From NCBI RefSeq assembly GCF_900091465.1, contig NZ_FMHV01000002.1:2790001-2854000 (forward strand): 64,000 bases of DNA, written 5' to 3'. Shown piece by piece: positions 59,374 through 64,000 of this stretch (position 1 is the first letter of the stretch; each line of letters starts with the position of its first letter). The translations under genes were made by a program, and so were the position numbers. The notes beneath the pieces were generated by a model that worked only from the letters and a program-made list of their open reading frames with translations, made no database searches and was not told where the DNA came from. This DNA is from Micromonospora rhizosphaerae. GTDB taxonomy: Bacteria; Actinomycetota; Actinomycetes; Mycobacteriales; Micromonosporaceae.

Positions 59374-60590
59374 CAGGCCACCGCCGGGGCCGGCCGGGCG
59401 GCCGTGGCGACCGCGGCGTAGACCGCGCCGAGCTGCTGAGCGCAGCGCTTCCACGAGTAGCGGCTGCGGATCCGGTCCAGCGCCGCCGTGGCGTACGCGA
59501 ACCGGCGGAGCTTGTCGGCGAGCAGTCGGCGGATCGCCCTGCCCAGCGCCCGCGGGTCGCGCGGTGGCACCAGGTCGCCGGTCAGCCCGTCCACCACGGT
59601 GTCGGCGATGCCGCCCACGTTCGTGCCGATCACCGGCACGGCGCAGGCCATCGCCTCCAGCGGGGTGAGCCCGAACGGCTCGTACCAGGGCGCGGCGACC
59701 AGGACGTCGGCGGACCGGTACCAGCGGCTCATCTCCTCGCGCGGCACCCCGCCGATCAGCCTGACCCGGTCGGCCACCCCGCACGACTCGGCGAGGGCGC
59801 GCAACCGGCGGGCGAAGGCGTCGGCGGGTAGCAGGTCGGCCGGCGGGCCGCCGACCACCACGCATTCGGCGTCCGGCGCCGCCGGAAGCGCCCGGACGAC
59901 CTCCAGGAAGCCCTTGCGTTCCACCAGCCGGCCCACGGTGAGGATGCGGGGCCGGGCCGGGTCGCGCGGGGCGGCCGGTCCGTCCGGGCGGAAGACCCCC
60001 TGGTTGACTCCGGAGGGAACCAGCGCCATCCGGGACCGTGGCACGCCCATCCGGACCAGTTCGCCGACCTCGTCCGCGCACTGCACGATGACCCGGTCGA
60101 CGGCGCGGCCCAGCGCGCGTTCGTAGCCGGCCCGCCCTGGTGGGCTGGTGTCCCGGGCGCCCTGGTGGCGCCGCTTCACTGTGCCGAGCGCGTGGTACGT
60201 CAGCACCACGGGGACGCCGGTGCGGCGACCGGCGTGCACGGTGGCCAGCCCGCTCATCCAGAAGTGCGCGTGCGCCACCTCGGGCCGCCAGTCGCCGTGC
60301 CGCCACCGGTCCGCCAGCCACCGGCCGAACTCGCCCATGTACGCCAGCAGTTGGTCCTTCGGTACCCGGCAGGCCGGGCCGGCGGGCACGTGGCAGACCT
60401 GGTAACCGTCCGGGGTGGACACCGACTCGGGCAGGCTGGTGGAGTCGCGGCGGGTGTAGACGCGGACGTCGTGGCCCTCGCCGACCAGCGCGGCCGCGAG
60501 CTCCGCCACGTGGGTGTTCTGCCCGCCGGCGTCCTCCTCCCCGAGGACGGCGAGCGGGCTGGCGTGCTCCGAGATCATCGCGATGCGCAT
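59373..60590 (-). CDS. GT4 glycosyltransferase
   Basis: A 405-residue GT-B enzyme: N-terminal EEDAGGQNTHVAELAAALVGEGHDVRVYTR, nucleotide-sugar domain ILTVGRLVERKGFLEVVRAL and APWYEPFGLTPLEAMACAVPVIGTNVGGI with the EX7E motif. The opening GGQN resembles sucrose-phosphate-synthase/MshA-like transferases. Acceptor and donor are unknown, but heptose or another ADP/UDP sugar is plausible in this operon. AGGAGGAAAC precedes ATG 60590. It overlaps the upstream GT gene by 16 bp. Confidence 0.9.
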   Translation of the reverse strand: MRIAMISEHASPLAVLGEEDAGGQNTHVAELAAALVGEGHDVRVYTRRDSTSLPESVSTPDGYQVCHVPAGPACRVPKDQLLAYMGEFGRWLADRWRHGDWRPEVAHAHFWMSGLATVHAGRRTGVPVVLTYHALGTVKRRHQGARDTSPPGRAGYERALGRAVDRVIVQCADEVGELVRMGVPRSRMALVPSGVNQGVFRPDGPAAPRDPARPRILTVGRLVERKGFLEVVRALPAAPDAECVVVGGPPADLLPADAFARRLRALAESCGVADRVRLIGGVPREEMSRWYRSADVLVAAPWYEPFGLTPLEAMACAVPVIGTNVGGIADTVVDGLTGDLVPPRDPRALGRAIRRLLADKLRRFAYATAALDRIRSRYSWKRCAQQLGAVYAAVATAARPAPAVA

Positions 60591-61561
60591 GTTTCCTCCT
60601 CCATCAGCCGGTCCCAGTCGGCGAGAAACCGGTCGAGCCCGAAGCGTTCCTTCGTCACCTCGCGTGCCCGCGCCCCCAGCCGGTGCGCCGCGTCGCGGTC
60701 CTCGGCCAACCAGCGGGCCGCCTGGACCAGCGTGTCCACCCGGGTGGAGAGCACCCCCGCGTCGGGTGGCACGGCGTCCACGGCCTCGGTGGTGGCGAGC
60801 GCCACCACCGGCATGCCGATAGTCATGGCCTCGATCAGGCTCAGCCCGAGCGAGGTCCACCGGCACAGGTGCAGGTACGCCCGTCGCCGGGCCACCTCCT
60901 CGTGCATCCGGTCCTGCGGCAGGTCGTCGTGGCCGGTGATCGGGTGGGCGAGGGAGACGCCGGTCCTCTCGAGGGCCTCCGGAAGTCCGGCCACGCCCAT
61001 GCCGAAGATGTCCAGCGGGGCGATCTCGGCGAACCGGGGCAGCAGGTCGGTGCCGGTGACCCGCCACCGGCGCACCGGTTCGTTGGTGACCACGGCCAGC
61101 CGGTCGAGTTCCCCGGTCCACTCCACCCGGGGCGGCACGATGCCGTGCTCGATGACCTCGGTCCGGGTGCCGCCGTTGTCCCAGAACAGCTCGTTGAAGT
61201 GCGTGACGTGGGCGATCAGCAGGTCGTCGCGGTCGGCCATCGGGTGCCGGGTGTTCGGCACGTCCCCCTTGGGGGTGTTGTGTTCGACGTAGATCGCCGG
61301 CACGTCCCGGCCGGGGCGGCGGCCAAGCCACTGTGTGGCCAGCTCCAGCTCCTCCGGCCGTTGGAGGATCACCAGGTCCACCTCGGCGCGGCCCAGCTCC
61401 TGCGGGGTCACCTCGACGGCGCGCTCCGGCCACGGATAGGTCCGCGCCCGACCGAGCCCGTACGGGCCGCGGTCCGGCGTGACCGGCACCAGGTACCGGT
61501 GCTTCCCGTGCACGAACGACGTGGTCCAGGAGCCGTGCACGTGCCAGAGCAGAACCTTCAT
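60575..61561 (-). CDS. glycosyltransferase (GT4-like, divergent)
   Basis: A 328-residue GT-B protein: KVLLWHVHGSWTTSFVHGKHRY start, VDLVILQRPEELELATQWLG, GTRTEVIEHGIVPP, and the C-terminal RAYLHLCRWTSLGLSLIEAMTIGMPVVALAT carrying the donor-binding EX7E-like region. The N-terminus VHGSWTTSFVHG is shared with a small group of actinobacterial transferases. Substrates unknown. It is 39 bp after the GmhB-GT9 gene. Confidence 0.85.
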   Translation of the reverse strand: MKVLLWHVHGSWTTSFVHGKHRYLVPVTPDRGPYGLGRARTYPWPERAVEVTPQELGRAEVDLVILQRPEELELATQWLGRRPGRDVPAIYVEHNTPKGDVPNTRHPMADRDDLLIAHVTHFNELFWDNGGTRTEVIEHGIVPPRVEWTGELDRLAVVTNEPVRRWRVTGTDLLPRFAEIAPLDIFGMGVAGLPEALERTGVSLAHPITGHDDLPQDRMHEEVARRRAYLHLCRWTSLGLSLIEAMTIGMPVVALATTEAVDAVPPDAGVLSTRVDTLVQAARWLAEDRDAAHRLGARAREVTKERFGLDRFLADWDRLMEEETCASR

Positions 61562-61600
61562 GCCTCTCCAATCGCGACTGGCCGGGGGCGGACAAGGGGC

Positions 61601-63277
61601 TCAGGAGGGTGGGGGTGGTGCGAGAACGCGAACGGCGGCGACCACCTCGGCCGGGTCGACGCCGGTCAGGCACGGGTGCCCCGCGACCGGGCAGCGCGCC
61701 GCCCGGGTGTCCCGGCAGGCCGCGCCGGAGTCGCCGAGCCGGACCGTCGGCACCCGGTACGGCCCCCACTGTCCGAACGGGACGGTCGGGGCGAAGAGGC
61801 TGACCACCGGGGTGCCGACGGCCGCGGCCAGGTGGGCGGGGCCGGTGTTGCCGACCACCAGGCAACGGGCGCCGGACAGCACCCGGGCGAGTCCCGCCAG
61901 GTCCGTCCGGCCGCCGAGGTCGGTCCCGCCGGCGGCGGCCACGCGGGCGGTCAGCTCCTGCTCGTCGGGGCCGCCGGTGACCACCACCCGGTGCCCGTCG
62001 GCAGCCAGCGCGGCGACGATCTCCGCGCAGCGCTCCGGCGGGCAGGCGCGCGCGGGCACCGACGAGCCGGGGTGCACGACGACGTAGTCGCCGGCCAATC
62101 CGGCGACCCCGGCCGCCGGCTCGGTGTCGGCGGGAACCTGCCCCCGATGCGGTCTGGTCGTGGCGGCCAGGCCGTCGCGCAGCCGTAGCCCCGGTTCGTC
62201 GCCGGCCGGCAGCGGGAAGCCGGCGGCGGCGGCCAGCGACAGCGCCCGTTCCGGTTCCGGTACGCCGGCCGGGACGCGGTGCCGGACGTCGAGCAGGGAA
62301 CCCGGGTAGTCGTCGCTGATCGCGCTGATCCTGTGCACGCCGGCCATCCGCAGCAGCAGCGCCAGGGGCAGCGGCGACTGGTGGAACGAGGTGAAGATGA
62401 CCGCCTCGTCGGCGCCGACCTCGGCGAGGCGGTCGGTGAGCCGGCGCATGTCGTGCGGGTCCACCGGGGCGGGTGTGCCGTCGATCCAGGGCAGCGGCCA
62501 CTCGACGACCTCGTCGACGCCGGGCAGCAGGTCGGCGGCGGCCCGCCCACGCGGGCCGCAGAGCAGCACCACCCGTTGCGCGCCGGCCGCCACCGCCCGG
62601 ATGCCGGGGCCGGTGACCAGCACGTCCCCGGCCGCGTCGCTGCGCGCCACCAGGACCGTCCCGGCCCGCCCGGTGCGGGGGACGACCGACTGGACCGCGC
62701 GCTCCCGGCGCAGGATCTCGTCAACCGCCGACGGCAGGTCCCGGGCCACGGTCGGCGCGGCGGCCACATCCTCGGGCCGGGTGACCGGGGTGGGCACCAG
62801 GATTCCGGTGGCGCCGGCGCCGAGCGCCGCGGTCATGTCCCGCCCGATGTCGCCGACCAGCACGCACCGTCGGGGCGTGGTGTCGAGCGCGCGGGCGGCG
62901 GCGTGCACCAGGCCCGGGGCCGGCTTGCGGCAGGCGCAGCCGTCGGTGTCGTCGTGCGGGCAGATCTGCCAGCTCTCGAAGGGACCGAGCAGCTCCTCGA
63001 CCCGGTCGTGGACCGCCCGCATCTGCTCGGCCGTGAAGTAGCCCCGGGCCAGGCCGGACTGGTTGGTCACGACGGCGAGCCGCAGACCGGCGGCGCGCAG
63101 CCGGTCGAGGGCCGCCCGGGCGCCGGGCAGCGGACGCACCTTCTCCGGGTCACCGTTGTAGGGCACGTCCTCGATCAGCGTGCCGTCCCGGTCGAGCAGC
63201 ACCGCGTCGAAGAGGGCATGACGGCTCGGCACGCGGTCCATGTCCGACCAGTTGCCCCGGGCAAGAGAAGTAAACAT
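61601..63277 (-). CDS. GmhB phosphatase fused to GT9 heptosyltransferase
   Basis: A 558-residue two-domain protein. Residues 22-175 are a HAD-IIIA phosphatase of the GmhB type: catalytic Asp29/Asp31 in AVLLDRDGTLIED, VVTNQSGLARGYF, zinc loop CPHDDTDGCACRKPAPG and VGDIGRDMTAAL. It removes the 7-phosphate of heptose 1,7-bisphosphate. Residues about 205-555 are a GT9 heptosyltransferase: VARSDAAGDVLVTGPGIRAV, VHPGSSVPARACPPER and LVVGNTGPAHLAAAVGTPVVSLFAP. A fused precursor enzyme and transferase suggests channelling. ATG 63277 follows GAGGAG and overlaps the GT2 stop. Confidence 0.93.
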   Translation of the reverse strand: MFTSLARGNWSDMDRVPSRHALFDAVLLDRDGTLIEDVPYNGDPEKVRPLPGARAALDRLRAAGLRLAVVTNQSGLARGYFTAEQMRAVHDRVEELLGPFESWQICPHDDTDGCACRKPAPGLVHAAARALDTTPRRCVLVGDIGRDMTAALGAGATGILVPTPVTRPEDVAAAPTVARDLPSAVDEILRRERAVQSVVPRTGRAGTVLVARSDAAGDVLVTGPGIRAVAAGAQRVVLLCGPRGRAAADLLPGVDEVVEWPLPWIDGTPAPVDPHDMRRLTDRLAEVGADEAVIFTSFHQSPLPLALLLRMAGVHRISAISDDYPGSLLDVRHRVPAGVPEPERALSLAAAAGFPLPAGDEPGLRLRDGLAATTRPHRGQVPADTEPAAGVAGLAGDYVVVHPGSSVPARACPPERCAEIVAALAADGHRVVVTGGPDEQELTARVAAAGGTDLGGRTDLAGLARVLSGARCLVVGNTGPAHLAAAVGTPVVSLFAPTVPFGQWGPYRVPTVRLGDSGAACRDTRAARCPVAGHPCLTGVDPAEVVAAVRVLAPPPPS

Positions 63278-64000
63278 CAACTCCTCGCCCCCGGCCGGTC
63301 GGCCGCCACCACCGCTCCGGCGGGCACCCGGCGGGTGCGCCACCAGCCGCGTACCCAGTGGACGACGGCGACCGGCGGGATCAGCGCGCTGGTCACCAGC
63401 ATGGTGGCGACCTCGTCGGCGGTGCGCGGGCCGGGTGCGATCCGGGCCCGGGCGAGCTCGGCGGTGCCCGCCGCCCAGGCGAGCGCGGCGGTGCCGGTGG
63501 CGAGCCGGAGCGCCCGCCGGGCCGGCGTACCGGGGCGGAGCCGGGCGCCCAGCGCGGCGCCGGCCAGGGCCAGCGCGCCGGCCGCGGTGACCGCGACGTG
63601 CCGGGGCCGCCGGCCCGGGGGCAGGCCGAGATCGCTGCGCCAGCGCCGACCGTACAGTCGGCGCAGCAGCGCGTCGTCGGCGTTGCCGCGCTGGGTGCGC
63701 AGGCTGACCCAGCGGTCCTCGGGGCGTACCGGATGGGCGACCCGCCGCCGGCCGCGGACCAGCTCCCAGCCGGTGAGCCGGACCCGGTGGGCCAGCTCGG
63801 CGTCCTCCCGGTAGGCCCGGGGGAACCGCTCGTCGAACCCGCCGACGGCGACCAGCGCCGCCCGCCGGTAGGCCATGTCGGCGGTGATCCAGGCCCCCTC
63901 GGCCAGGCCGGCGGTGCCGCGCTCCCAGTCGGTCGGGCGGCGGCCGGCGGGCGGCGGCACCTCGACCCGGCCCTGCACGCCGCCGACCGTCGCCGGCACC
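63277..64000 (-). CDS. GT2 glycosyltransferase, 5' end beyond the window
   Basis: At least 240 residues of a family-2 glycosyltransferase, C-terminal part: WITADMAYRRAALVAVGGFDERFPRAYREDAELAHRVRLTGWELV is the typical ED-x-x-L/aspartate region, followed by basic and hydrophobic segments that could be membrane anchors (TAAGALALAGAALGARL and ALIPPVAVVHWVRGWW). The N-terminal nucleotide-binding half lies outside the window. Its stop shares a base with the GmhB-GT9 start, so it belongs to the same operon. Confidence 0.88.
   Translation of the reverse strand, partial: VPATVGGVQGRVEVPPPAGRRPTDWERGTAGLAEGAWITADMAYRRAALVAVGGFDERFPRAYREDAELAHRVRLTGWELVRGRRRVAHPVRPEDRWVSLRTQRGNADDALLRRLYGRRWRSDLGLPPGRRPRHVAVTAAGALALAGAALGARLRPGTPARRALRLATGTAALAWAAGTAELARARIAPGPRTADEVATMLVTSALIPPVAVVHWVRGWWRTRRVPAGAVVAADRPGARS

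Overview
The window looks like a chromosomal segment of a high-GC Gram-positive actinomycete, most likely a Micromonosporaceae member (Micromonospora-like). The reasons are the very high G+C, frequent GTG starts, GTGA/ATGA stop-start overlaps, a SigD/ShbA-type sigma factor with an RsdA-like anti-sigma partner, a DivIVA-domain coiled-coil protein, DinB/DUF664 proteins of the mycothiol-associated type, LutABC, and a cysteine-free bL36 paralogue. The taxon is inferred from gene content only; no rRNA, tRNA or CRISPR array is visible.

Region 1-4.4 kb: small hypothetical genes, a zinc-finger rhomboid protease, a frameshifted small membrane-protein gene and a RecQ-type helicase. Region 4.4-13.6 kb is a self-contained sugar regulon: FGGY kinase + fucose/D-arabinose-isomerase-family enzyme, a divergently placed LacI regulator, then a lipoprotein sugar-binding protein, two CUT1 permeases and a GH172 (DUF2961) glycosidase. 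All three transcription units carry nearly the same 14-bp palindrome built on AATCGATT at or next to recognisable promoters. The enzyme set fits release of D-arabinose from imported D-arabinofuranosides and its entry into the pentose phosphate pathway as D-ribulose 5-phosphate; I propose a D-arabinan utilisation locus.

Region 13.7-33 kb is mixed: a DUF2637 transfer-associated gene with a tiny coupled ORF, a secreted subtilase, an SRPBCC-TM-CBM fusion, MFS transporter, dehydrogenases, a Dps protein, LtrA, a DUF318 permease/TIGR03943 pair, a GGDEF protein, glycerol kinase, pirin/MarR divergent pair and a zinc-independent bL36. Several decayed genes lie here: a truncated DinB gene, a hydroxyacid dehydrogenase with an internal deletion, and a kinase C-terminal fragment beside glpK.

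Region 33-55 kb: DivIVA-like protein, MFS exporter, the lutABC lactate operon, a MEDS-kinase anti-sigma regulator, an ArsR/SRPBCC pair with a clear leaderless promoter and operator, a secreted phosphoesterase, sigma-D/RsdA, a solitary TnpB with RNA-like hairpins at its 3' end, a second subtilase with a strong promoter and terminator, a CYP152-family P450 and a repeat-bearing membrane protein.

Region 55.3-64 kb: a tightly coupled minus-strand operon running in from the right edge. It holds GT2, a GmhB-GT9 fusion, two more glycosyltransferases, GmhA with an unusual histidine/glycine-rich tail, HldE, an SDR and GT9. It encodes an ADP-heptose pathway plus transferases in a Gram-positive bacterium, probably for a heptose-containing surface glycan of unknown structure.
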